Shown one piece after another: positions 32,164-42,769 of a stretch of 64,000 nucleotides of DNA. The notes under the pieces were generated by a model, which searched no databases, had not been told where the DNA came from, and saw only the letters and a program-made list of their open reading frames with translations. Origin of the DNA: Tomocerus qinae (lineage: Eukaryota; Arthropoda; Collembola; Entomobryomorpha; Tomoceridae); assembly GCA_020055645.1 (NCBI GenBank), contig CM034546.1:80848001-80912000 (forward strand), given 5' to 3'. The stretch's first letter is position 1. Every line of letters begins with the position of its first letter. The position numbers and the translations under genes are program-made.

Positions 32164-33551
32164 TACCATACTCAACTCGTATAAAGTAAGGAACCGTACC
32201 GTACCCTACAGTACTCAACCAGTGAAGTAAGGAGTCTTACCATACCCTACCCTACTCAACTTGCGATGCAAGGAACCATAGCTTACCCTACCGTACTCCA
32301 TCCCTAAAGTTAGGGCCAAAAGACAAGATCAATATAATAAATTGTGTTGGTTTACGTAAAGTTAATTTTTTGTAAAATTCTAAGTATACTATAAAAGTAG
32401 AAACCAATTCCCTAAGGAATTGGCTTTTCTATTAACCCTAAAGTGGATAACCTAGGCTGTCTACAGACTTTTTGACTTTCGTGTCTAATAAATCAGGGAT
32501 AGATTTGTCGTATAACCTCGGGATTTTTTGTATTTGTCATAAATGCGTTTCTCTGTTTATATATTTAATGAGAAAATATTTGACGAACAGTTGGGGGATG
32601 ATAAAAATAAAAACCTGAAAATGGGACCTTTTTTACCTACTAAGGGATGACCTAGGATGCCCACAGACCTATAAGGTTTCGTAATTTTATAGTCTGTGGG
32701 AAGACTACGCCATCAAGTAGTGATTGTAGTTTTGGTTCCTGTGGTAAAAATGGTGTAATTGGAATGTAATTAGCATATTTATGCATATTCAATATACTTT
32801 GTATAAAAGTTTTATTTACTTATAGTGAGCTACAATTTCCATAATATAATTTTCCTACAATATTTCCTGCCCAACAGAAACTTTTAGCCTGCGGACAGAC
32901 TACGCAAAGCCTGTAGACAGCCGGCAGCCTAAGCTCTTTTACACATAGTCTGGGAACAGACTATGTCATACTTTACTGCTGATTTAGCAGGTCATCCATA
33001 CCAAGGTTAATACAATTTGTTCCTAGAATTAAACTGTTTACTTCCGAGAAGTGAACAGATACGCTTAAAAACTATATCCACCATATATTATGAACCACCA
33101 CATAAATACGTCAAGTAAGCGAAGCTTGAATAATATTTGTTGTTAATTATGTAAAGACAATTTTTTGGTAGTCAATAAGTGCACAATGGAAGGCTTATAG
33201 TTATAATTACTAACAATCTAATCAGAAATAGAGCTGTTGGTTTTGACCTTATAGTAATAAAGCCCGTGGTAATATTGATTTTTTGGAATACCACGTGCGT
33301 AAGTGGTAATTAATATATTTTAGAAAATCGAATAAGTAAGTAGGTTGAGTGGTATCCTTAAGGGACGATATTATTATATCTTGCACCCTTTACAACCAAC
33401 ACTACACTTTTCTATTATATGTTTCTGTGTAGCATATAATAAACTGAGTTACTAAGTGCTAACATTTATTGGTGTATGTGAGCTTTTCCTTCACCATATG
33501 AAGCACAGGGTTGAAAATAGTATTTCTTTCCTTGAGGTCGGTCATTTTAAA
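32164..33551. other. Non-coding stretch with scattered short palindromes
   Basis: 32166-32310 holds degenerate tandem phrases (taccctactcaac...aaggaacc). Between 32450 and 32970 the phrase agtctgtgggaagactacg and relatives (gcctgtagacagccgg, catagtctgggaacagactatg) form several small palindromes. No gene is seen. Confidence 0.4.
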
Positions 33552-33690
33552 CAGTGTTCGATGACCAGCCGGTTAGCGGGCTATAATGGTCAGGTTAAAA
33601 TGGCTAGCCGGCTGGCAAAATACCCTTGTTAGCCGGCGGATAAAAAGGCTAAATTGGTTAAAATGGTCAAAAATAAAATATACGTAAAAT
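33552..33690. mobile_element. Partial copy of the CARTGTTCSA MITE family
   Basis: It begins cagtgttcgatgaccagccgg and carries the same agccggc and aatggct subterminal motifs as the complete copy at 28928-29155. I found no right terminus or target duplication. Confidence 0.5.
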
Positions 33691-34036
33691 GGGGCAAAGT
33701 AAAACCCTATTCTGCCTAGATTAGCCTATCCTTGATCTACACCAAAGTTTAAGCTAATTTTGTTTAAGAAGGACCTACATACTTGCAATCTACAAATCAA
33801 TCTTCTGGTCACAATTCTTCCAACTAAACCATAGTGAAGACATAAGACTACACTAAACCTTGTCAGTCTTGTTCCTGTTCACAGTTCTTCCAGCTCTTTG
33901 TTTTGGTAAGTACGAAGACAAGCTTTGTTCAATCAAAGATGAAATAATATATCAAATTAATTTTGTCGTTTACTGGTTACAGGTCTGAGAAAGGAACAAT
34001 CTTCTGGTGTTAATAATTGGATCAGTGCCAAAAAGA

Positions 34037-35048
34037 ATGGATTCAAATATACAAGTAGGTTGCTATACTATAGTTTTCATTCGTTATACTTTATATTCGT
34101 AGTTCTTTAGTTTAACCATTACGCAAAGGATAGTGAAACTAAATTTTTTATTGTAGGAAACTGTGTTGAGTTGGGCTTACTCTGCTACAAGGGACGAGCG
34201 ATTGGATTTTCTAAAATACTTTTTTGATTCCGTCCAAGAAGATGAAGTGAAAGCAGTCCACAACCTTTTGGTCAACGCCAAAAAGAGGAAGAAGAGGTTT
34301 TCATCAGTTGCACCCGAGTCGAAGAAATTTGCACCTGCGTCAACTGATGATGAAAGAAACCCCTGGTGGAAAATTGGATACGGACCTAAAGATATTCTCA
34401 GTTTGGATGTTGAAATGGTTTCGTTATACAAAAAAGACAGCATTACAAATAAACACATAATTAAAGCAGCCACAGTAAGCATAGTTGACCACCAGAAAGA
34501 AGAAATATATAATGTAAGTTTGTTTTAGCCATACAATATTAGTTGTTAGTTACGATGTTAGTTTAGTCAAATTAAATGATAGCAGTGTAAACTTAAAATG
34601 CAATGGAAAAATTATTTTTATGTTACAGGCAGTTATTTACCATGCAGAGGGAAGCTTTAAAGTAAATCAGTTCACATTTATAGTAAATGGATTTACAGAG
34701 AAGTCTTTGATTAATGGAAAAAACTTTGATATAGTGCAAAAAGAGGTTCAAAACATTATGAAAGACAAGTTGATTATTGTGTGTGGAGGGATGTCAGACT
34801 TCAAAGCTTTGGATCTTCTTCAGTTCACAAAATTGGGCGAAAAGGTTATGCAGCCTATAGGGTTAAGATCCTTATACTACCATTATTATGGAATTGATAT
34901 ACACGCCACTATACACGATGCAAAAACAGATTCAAAGGCCAGAATTGAGTTGTTTGAAATGTATAAAAAAATTAAAGTGACGAATGTCGACCAAAGGTGG
35001 CACAATAATGAAGACGACGAATTTTCACAGATTAAAACAATTCATTAA
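34037..35048 (+). CDS. DEDDh 3'-5' exonuclease, REXO4/ISG20-like, three exons
   Basis: Coding exons are 34037-34054, 34157-34513 and 34629-35048, all joined at phase 0 with GT-AG introns; they give 264 codons plus stop. The exonuclease core has DxE at D90/E92 (LSLDVEMVSL), a second-motif Asp at D182 (GGMSDFKALDL) and HX4D at H221/D226. These are the metal-binding and catalytic residues of the DEDDh family. VQKEVQNIM lies where REXO4-type proteins have a similar helix. A basic stretch KKRKKR at 49-54 could be a nuclear signal. The expected role is RNA or DNA 3'-end trimming; substrate is unknown. A 5' non-coding exon probably lies before 34037. The broken hAT gene faces it 246 bp downstream. 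Confidence 0.85.
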
Positions 35049-35293
35049 TGTTAGTTAATTAAAAGTTAATTTGTATACTAACATTCATAAATGTTCAATA
35101 AATGCTTTTGAATATATCTAATGTAACAGCAATATTTGAATCTACATACGTAAACTAAAAATTGATTAACTTATAAGATGTTTACAATTTTTATGTATTA
35201 AATGTAAATATTATAATCTGTAACAATTGTAGCACAAGTGCAGTAAACTGACGTAGGCGTACATTTGTATATTAACTACCTAAAGAGCTTATA

Positions 35294-37734
35294 AACTTCA
35301 CTGTGCTCCAACTTCAGTCTCAGAATCTTCCAAGAACAAATTTTCACCCTCCAATGTTAACTCATGTTGATCCATCAATGTTCGATAGACACAGAGCATA
35401 ACATTTTCACTTTTTCAATGCCCAGGCGTCGTTCGTCTGACAGTCATTATATTGCCCATCGTAGACAAACACCATTCAAGTGATCCTGTCGATGCTGGCA
35501 ATATCATTAGGTTCTCAGCAAATTCAATCAACGCAGGTGTTATCGATTTGTAATTCAGTAGTCGTTTCCACCAAAGAGCAGGAGTTAGATGAATTGTGAC
35601 ATCTTTATCCAGTAAGCTGACTGGGTAGAAATCCTCGTCTTTAGCTTGTAGATTTATTGCTGCCGCTGCATACAATGGTGATGCGGTTCGTAAAAATTCG
35701 AGACCTATATTCTGGTAGTCTTCACCCAATCCTAAAATCAATAATTCTACATGTTTATTTCTAAACACATTTTATACGTAATATTAATGTTTAGTTTTTA
35801 TAAAATATAGATAGTTTTAAATTGAAAGCATACCTCGGTATAAAGGGTGGAGAATGTAGGTCGCTATAGCAGTAGGGGTCATCCCCATGCATTTCCTTTG
35901 CCAAAAAGTATCCATCTGAACCTCCGATAGAGGTATTGCCAGTTTTTTTGTCAGAGTTAGCCAATGATGCACAGCGCCAGCGATTGTAGCAGTTTCTGAC
36001 TGGCACTGAAATGCACAATTTTACAGCTTTTATTGCACCTGTTCTAAATTCTATTTACGCCCGCGTCAATAAAAAAAGAAATTTTCATACCGTGTCAAGT
36101 GCAATAGCAACGGGTTCTACAATCTTTAACGCCTGTGTTACATCTTCGTAAATGTTTTGCGTGTTTAATGTCAACATTATCTCCTTATTTTTTCGGGCAG
36201 TTGATTGATTTCTTCTTGAAATGTCTAGGTATTTAGTGTGATTCTTTAGAAAGGATCGGAGTGTGTCCAGTGTAGAGTTCCATCTTGTTGTCGCTGGGAG
36301 TATAGGTCGTGTTCCACCTAATGCCTTTAAAGCCGCGTTTTCATAATGATGCGAACGAAAATATTTTTGCACCATTATAATTTTCTTTTTTAAGAGTGTT
36401 GGACTTAAATCTTGGCCGAGGAGATTGAATATGTGAGACTGACATCCAAATGTATTGAGCTGAGGGTATTTACGATTACATTAACGTCTGACGGCATTCA
36501 TAGTTTCAGCGTTATCAGTTCCAACCCCTACTACTGTGCATCCAAATGTAGTCTTAGCAAGTTCCATAGCACTTTCCAAAAGTTTAAGGCAATAGGCTGC
36601 CGTTTTTGACTCCATTTTTGTTTCAATTGCGTCCAGAAAATAAGTTTTTGTTCCGGTATGTAAACAGTGAACTATCACTGGTGAATTCTGTTTAGTAGAC
36701 TAGCCGTCTTGCATTAGAGTCACTTTCGATCCCATTAGCTGCTTGCTATTTATCTCTTTGGTTTCTTTGTAAACATCCTTAAGTAGTGTATTTGCAATTG
36801 CCAAAGATGTAGGTACTTCATAAGATGGCTTCATCGCTTTGCAAAATTCTTTGAAGTATAGGTTATCAACTGTTGTAAACGGCAAATTCGAAGAGTTTAT
36901 GAATTTTGCTACTTTAATGTCTAATGTAATCTTTTCCTTCGGTTTCACGGAGTCAACCCACGCCTTCATTCCTCTCTTGACTTCCAATTCTGACGGAAAA
37001 CTGATATCTGAAGCCTTAACGTGCGGAACAAATGGACGATCTTCGGAAGCTGGAGCAGGTGCATGAGATGACGCGGTCGCAGCAACGTTTTTGTTCCTTT
37101 GCTTACAGAGTTTAATGTGATTTTCCATTCTTTTCGCTCTGGCACTTACGTTGACTGAATAGAATTTGCAAATGTTTGACATTACTGCGTTTGTTCGCTC
37201 TTTCTGTGTAGTGAAGTTATTCCAGATCACAGACTCAAATCTTCCTTTCACGGCATGACTAGTGACGGCGACCGATGTTAGAGGTTGTTTTTGTCGTCTA
37301 CGCTTAGTCCTTTTTGATAATCTTGCTCCTTTATAGCTGGTTACATTGTCACTAGATTCACTAGTGGCGTCGTTTGATTTTTCCCCAGTAACATTTTCAT
37401 CTTCACTTGTCAAGATGCATTTTTCACTTTCTATTTCACTTAAATCGTCTTCATTAAACAAAATGTCTTCATTGATCTGGATTCTGTCATTATCACTCTC
37501 CTCCATTTCAAAGCCTGTATCCAATCACAAATGATCATTATCAAAAAGATTGAAATTAAAAAAAGTCGTCGATGAATGTAATAAAAAAACTATTATAATA
37601 ATTGTTCCTAAGAAGGAGGTTCATTTTAAAATAATAAGTAATTGTTAACCAAAAGTTGCACTAAAACGTGACGCGGTTGCAGCAGAGCGTCGTCCTGCCG
37701 GCGTTCTTCGTTTTGTTTTTTTCTTTGATGACAT
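35294..37734 (-). pseudogene. hAT-type transposase gene, broken
   Basis: Exons on the minus strand: 37734-37650, 37514-36091, 36005-35834 and 35731 to about 35294, with matching GT-AG phases. Domains: basic N-terminus (MSSKKKTKRR), acidic stretch, KRTKRRRQK nuclear-type signal, weak BED-like region, hAT core phrases (VGTDNAETMNAV, ATRWNSTLDTLRSF), and C-terminal dimerisation region (ALWWKRLL...LMILPASTGSLEW). Lesions: in-frame TAG at 36697-36699, TAA at 36481-36483, and a frame change near 35415-35440 that cuts the last ~40 codons. Such proteins cut and move DNA flanked by 8-bp duplications. No terminal repeats were found around it, so it could be a decaying transposon or a host-derived copy. 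Confidence 0.75.
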
Positions 37735-38779
37735 TATCTGCGAAAACTGTAAAATCCGATAGAAATGTAACAGTATTTGATATCGTAGCTAAAATGTAGT
37801 TAAATGTTAAAAATGTATACTTTGAAAACCAAATAAAATAGAAACTTACTGATCAGAGAATTAATTTGTTTGAGAAGAGAGTACACAGAGCAAAATGCTG
37901 CCAGTCTATTTTTATTCATTTGTTGAACGCTGTGGCTTGAAGTTTGAACTCCTGTGCTGCAAAATCAAGGTTTCAAGGATATGGACATTTTTAGCCATTT
38001 TAACCATTTTCGAAGACATACATTTTCGAAAACCTGGCTTGAAACGGCATACCTATATCACTATAGGAAACTAGGAGCAGTACATCAGTTTGAGTCTTGG
38101 ACCTGGTTACCTTTATCAAATGGATACAGTACAAAGTACAACAACCTTGGCTTGGGTTAACGTGTTTCGTGTTTCAATTACAAGCAAACGAAGTGCATAT
38201 AGCAACTCTATGTATCAGTATCTTTTAGGGTCAAATGCCATTTACTGTTGTGTCATCTACTAAAAATTGTGGTCTTTTAAAAAAATGAATATCTCATGAA
38301 CAAAAAATACACCATTTTTATAACTCATTTAATGCATTCAAAAACGGTTGTTCTAAATATCCTGAGATTTTGGGCTCTTTAAGTAGCTCTTTAAGCCTTG
38401 AGCCCAGTGCGTTTTTTAAGGAAAACTACATGAAAGTTAATTCGGATATCTAATTACACGTTAAAAGAGACTGTGGTTTCAACCGAATATCTGCTAAACG
38501 AAAAAAACACCACTTACCAAATTCAAGTATGATATGAAGCACTAACTAAACTATGTGTCTTCAAAATTTGGATGCTCTAACTTCTTGCGCCCAGTGTCAA
38601 ATATTCACTTGTAATAATGTGCTCTAATAGGGAACTCCCCTTTACCATTTTTACCAATAAATGCATTTTTATCGTTAAGTGCATTTTTATCACTGTGATG
38701 GTAAAAAAGCCTAAAAAGTGGTAAATTTTGTACACTGGCAATGATGGTAAGTCGTAAGTAACAGATTATAACTATGTGA
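37735..38779. other. Non-coding stretch
   Basis: Upstream of the hAT-type gene the DNA is AT-rich. The short frame 37954-38160 has no recognised motif. Phrases such as ttagccattttaaccattttcg near 37990 resemble the subterminal motifs of the CARTGTTCSA MITEs. Confidence 0.4.
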
Positions 38780-39620
38780 ACAAGGACGTATTTAGGGGGG
38801 CTGTGCTAGAGTGCTTAAGCACCCCCTAAATATTTTGAAAATACACTAGATATTATTATGTTTTCACCATTTATTTAATATTTAATTGCAAATTGGAAAA
38901 AACATATTCATTTTGTTTTCATGACACAATTGCATGTATCATTTTTTCGAGCATTTTTAATCTGTAATCTGTTTAAGCATTTTTGACGACTCTTTTTCCT
39001 ATGTTGAACCTTAGTATCTGAGATTTCTAAATTGTTATTCGACCTACTACTATGACATAAAAAATTTTGTCTAAAATTATTTTGTAAATTGGATAAATTA
39101 ATTTGAAAAGTGTCATAATTATTCGAAACAGCCATGACGAAGAATGCGAAACCGGTCGCTGTATAATAAATCAAAATTTTTATTAAATTAGAACCCAAAC
39201 AAAAGGACTGTGTTTTGATTTTTTCTCATCAAAATTAAGAACCATCCAAGCGAGAAAAACGAAATCTTATATTATATGGTTACAAAATGGCAAAGTAACT
39301 AGCAAATGGGTCACTTTTGAAATGAGGTTTTCTTTTTAAAGCACCTTACTAAAATTAAATGCGCCAAACCAAGTGCGTGATGACAGATAAATCACGTATT
39401 TGGAAGGGGGGCTGTACTGAATCCCACTGAACCCCACCCCACCAAATCTCGATATTAAGGGGATTTTTTGAAAAAAAGAATAAAAACCGCATTTCGCGCT
39501 TCGTGCAAAAACATTTCTTTTTTATCAATATACTGTGGCGTTCTAATTTGTTTGATTTATGCAGTTACTCATTTTTAGAAATTAGCACCCCCTAGATTGA
39601 ATTTCTAGATACGCCCTTGT
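38780..39620. mobile_element. 841-bp TIR element (ACAAGGRCGTA ends)
   Basis: The start acaaggacgtatttag and end ctagatacgcccttgt are near inversions. The 6-bp repeat atgtga flanks them (38774-38779 and 39621-39626). C/G tracts sit next to the ends and near 39400-39440. An antisense frame (38908-39198) has no recognised motif. Confidence 0.55.
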
Positions 39621-40029
39621 ATGTGAACCATTACCAACTAAATGCACAAGTATAAGTAGTATATAGGAAAACAGGCAAAAAGTGCGTGCGTACACATCGT
39701 AAAATAGTGAATATGATGACAAGCAAACCAGCTACCATTCCATCTCTATATATAATCGCAGACTCGATAAATTTACGTGTCTATATTTCTATCTATGTAT
39801 GTACGTTACACTACCACACGTTGTTTATCAATTTACATCAATGCTAACTTGCTAAATTTCCATAGATATAACTATCGTTCCGGCTAAAACTATTGATTGA
39901 CGGCTACTTAAGATAATCATCGCAACTGTTCCCTGACAATACTCTTTTCGACTAACTGAACCAGGTGGAAAAGCCATTGATGATAATATGGTGATAAAGG
40001 TGGGAAACGATGATGATAAAGGGTATCTC
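39621..40029. other. Non-coding stretch
   Basis: No gene is seen. 39730-39790 shares atatataatcgcagactcgataaa and atgtatgtacg phrases with 46150-46220 and 54265-54330. Confidence 0.4.
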
Positions 40030-40830
40030 AGACTGAGTATTACCGTAATAATCGATATAATTCCCCGCATCGAAATAGTTCCCCGGTAGGTGAACTATAT
40101 CGATTTTCCCCCGTAAATGTCAGCCTTTGAAACTATAATTCCCCGTTTCGAAATAATTCCCCGGTCAAAATTTAGAGCATTTGGTACGTGTGTACTAAAA
40201 CACATGTATTTACAGTTTAAGTACAGGTGTACTTACAGTAAGTATACAGGTGTACTTACAGTAAGTACAGGTGTACTTACAGTAAGTACATGTGTACTAA
40301 AAGAGAAAGGAAGCAATATAAATATATTCAGAAAAAAATTGCTGGTGTGGGACAGTTTCAAATGTCACTTGAGTGAGTCCACTAAAAATAATTACGCAAA
40401 TTACATGTCGATACTGCTGTCATTCCTGGAGGTTGCACTAAATATGTACAAGCGGCTGATGTGTGTTGGAACAAACCTTTCAAGGACTCCATCCGGGCAC
40501 AATACAATGAATGGGTGACAGACAACACCTGGAAGGTTTGTTTTGCTGCCTTTTTGTTTTGTACCACCATATTGCTGCCCTCGGACGATGATGATATGGA
40601 TGTACCTATCACGGAACCTATGGAAGCATTACTGTCCTCTAACGAAGAAAATTAATTACATTTTAATAAAACTTTAAATTTTTTTAAAAATAATGCATTG
40701 ATAATCTAATAAATTTTGACTTTGAAACTATAATTCCCCGTTTCGAAATAATTCTCCATCCGGGAAATTATTTCGATTTTTCTTGCACAAAAGATGGTCA
40801 TGAAACTATAATTCCCCCGAGATATTAATT
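40030..40830 (+). pseudogene. Tigger/pogo-type transposase remnant with repeated ends
   Basis: From 40340 to 40655 the plus strand carries the C-terminal part of a Tigger/pogo DDE transposase. LLVWDSFKCHLSES comes first. After a frame change near 40410 follow AVIPGG, VQAADVCWNKPFKDS and YNEWV, then an acidic tail ending at 40655. Only the last ~100 residues remain. The phrase gaaactataattccccg occurs at 40129, 40723 and 40802 and is probably terminal or subterminal sequence. A 23-25-bp tandem repeat built on gtacaggtgtac occupies about 40187-40300. Confidence 0.7.
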
Positions 40831-40836
40831 CGATAA

Positions 40837-40941
40837 AAAATTTCGGGAAGGGCCCGACAAATAATAGTAGAAAAATAATACTATATTCGCGCAAAGCGCG
40901 AAAAATTTATCTTTCGGGGAGGGGGCCTCGCTGCGGCCCTG
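40837..40941. mobile_element. Truncated CAGGGCCGCAGC-family MITE
   Basis: The right end ctcgctgcggccctg and interior (gggcccgacaaataata, ttcgcgcaaagcgcgaaa) match copy 1 at 18683-18825 in reverse orientation. The outer left terminus is missing. Confidence 0.7.
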
Positions 40942-42000
40942 TCACGCAGTGACCCATGTTCAGGTTTCTTACCATTGCGTATCGCCGGCAAAATGCCACC
41001 AGATGAATAGGTGTCTCATACAAAGAGAAGACCCCCGCCCGTTGATGTATTTCACATGCTTTGCTAGGTAACAATGACCTGTAACCATATGTACGAGAGC
41101 CCACAAAGACTCTTTTTTCAGACTACGACAGTATTTACTGAACCCTCTCCTCGGAGCGGGCAGAAATATTTTTGTCTGCCGACAATCATTCCTACTTCTC
41201 ACTTCTCCATATCTTGGTGTGCTGTGCCGAGGCCCAGCTCCCAATAATTGATTTTATTGTTTTTTCTGAGAGCGCCAGAAACGGCTCAGGCCCACAGGGG
41301 GTAGTCCCTGCCGCTCCTTTCGCCAATTCGCCCACTTTGTTGTTTCATTGTATGCCTGAATGACTTGGTACCCAGTGCAGAGTAATGTTTTCATTCACTC
41401 TTGCTATGGTTAGAGAACACTCAAGGACAAGGGCAGACCCTGTGGTATCTGCTCCTAACGCTTGAATGGCACTCCTTGAATCGCTATAAATTATTGCCTC
41501 ACTGTCCCAATCATTACCGATTAGTCCATTGACGGCCATCATTATAGCATACACTTCAGATTGGAAGACGGTACCGTAGCTTCCCAGTGGTTGTGCAATT
41601 TCTTGCATCCCCTCTGGTAGAAACAGAACAGCTGCTGATCCGATGTGTTCGTTGATTCTAGACCCGTCAGTATAGCATATTGCAAGCTTTTCTGATGGTT
41701 CTAGAATCATTTCCTTTTCAAAAGGTTCGACTACTCCAGTCCATGTCTTAAGGTGATCTCTAGTTAGCCCCGCCTTAGGAATTGCTTCCCACGGAAGTGC
41801 TAATCCAGGGATCTCCCTCCAGAGATTCGTTGGCAAATCTACATGATTAGTGCGATTGCTTCTACCTCAGCCTTGCCAATACAGCCACTGCCCAGTGCGC
41901 AATCGAGCCGATATCGACACAGCCATTTCTTTCAGATATATTTCCAGCGGTGGAATTCCTACAATGCTTTCCATTGCCGCTAAAAAACAAATAAAAGCGC
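40942..42000 (-). pseudogene. Non-LTR retrotransposon ORF2 fragment (RNase H end)
   Basis: Reading leftward, a linker (MESIVGIPPLEIYLKEMA, then ARLRTGQW) is followed by an in-frame stop. An RNase H domain lies in 41836-41345: CYTDGSR, an SEVYAI helix, IYSDSRSAIQAL and HWVPSHSGI. Next, 41244-40950 has ALVHMVTGHCYLAKH and WWHFAGDT, matching the cysteine/histidine tail of I/Jockey/R1-type ORF2. Frame changes and stops break it, and the RT domain is absent. It abuts the truncated MITE on its 3' side. Confidence 0.8.
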
Positions 42001-42060
42001 TCAATTATTATGTACCCACTTTACACTTTCGTTCAGAAATAATTTTGTACTGATTTCCAG

Positions 42061-42207
42061 GTGCAAATTCAATTGGAGTATTTAGAGCTAGAACCGATTG
42101 GTTTGGTTTTCGTGGCTTTCTTTGCTGTAGTACTAGGGATACAATTTATAGCCATGCTTTTCTATCGTTTTGGGACACTTAGCGTAATTCTAGCTGGAAT
42201 TGAATAA
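42061..42207 (+). pseudogene. Chitin-synthase-like C-terminal exon
   Basis: A clean acceptor (ctgatttccag, ending 42060) is followed by 48 codons and a stop. The phrase EYLELEPIGLVFVAFF, a membrane helix, then QFIAMLFYRFGTLS and ILAGIE match what I know of the last conserved membrane segments of arthropod chitin synthases. The remainder of the ~1,500-residue enzyme is not upstream; a LINE fragment is there instead. The TAA at 42205 ends the frame where the family normally continues. It is therefore a gene fragment or a remnant of the 3' end. Confidence 0.6.
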
Positions 42208-42598
42208 TCGTTAACAAATTGCACTAACAATAAAGCAAAGCCGCATAAAGATAATTTTGAATTCCATGTGAGTCTACTACACTCTTTGCAGAAACCAAGT
42301 AAAGAAGGAAAACCGAAATTCTTCATTGTTAAACCCATGTACATTATCTCTCCAATTTGTAGAGTCATCTTTTGTATTGTACTAATTATTCCCCTTATTA
42401 CATACCCAGACTATATAATAAACGTGTAGGTATAGTATCTGCTAAAAGTAAAAAGCACGCACTAAGCAATTTGATATTTGTATGTAGTGTAGAACTTCAA
42501 ATTCAACTCAAATTATGACCTATAAGATAGATCACTAGTTTATAGAGATGGAATTAAATCATCAAAACCTATTATAAATTGTTCTTTTCATTAAATAG

Positions 42599-42724
42599 AC
42601 ACGGAAGAACCCGACATAACCGATTCACCTGAAAATGTCACTGAAAACCACTCTTTAGATAGGCAAATCAGTGCTGATTCTGTGTGCAGCTTAGAGGAGC
42701 ACTTCATTCAGATATTTAACTCCA
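42599..42724 (+). CDS. Possible next chitin-synthase tail exon
   Basis: An acceptor (ttaaatag) at 42598 and a strong donor GTAAGA at 42725 bound an open segment. It encodes an acidic, serine-rich chain (EEPDITDSPENVTENHS, then SLEEHFIQIFNS). It starts with two and ends with one base of a split codon. Its donor phase fits the segment at 45656. The phase does not fit the visible end of the exon at 42061, so part of the model is damaged or missing. Confidence 0.4.
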
Positions 42725-42769
42725 GTAAGAATTCAATACAATACGAGCCCAATCTCGACCAGTGACTTC

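Noticed and set aside
33552-37932. A single large hAT element carrying the exonuclease gene and the transposase gene
   Set aside because: The left end matches a MITE terminus and tgttgaacgctg near 37921 is a weak inverse, but no target duplication is present.
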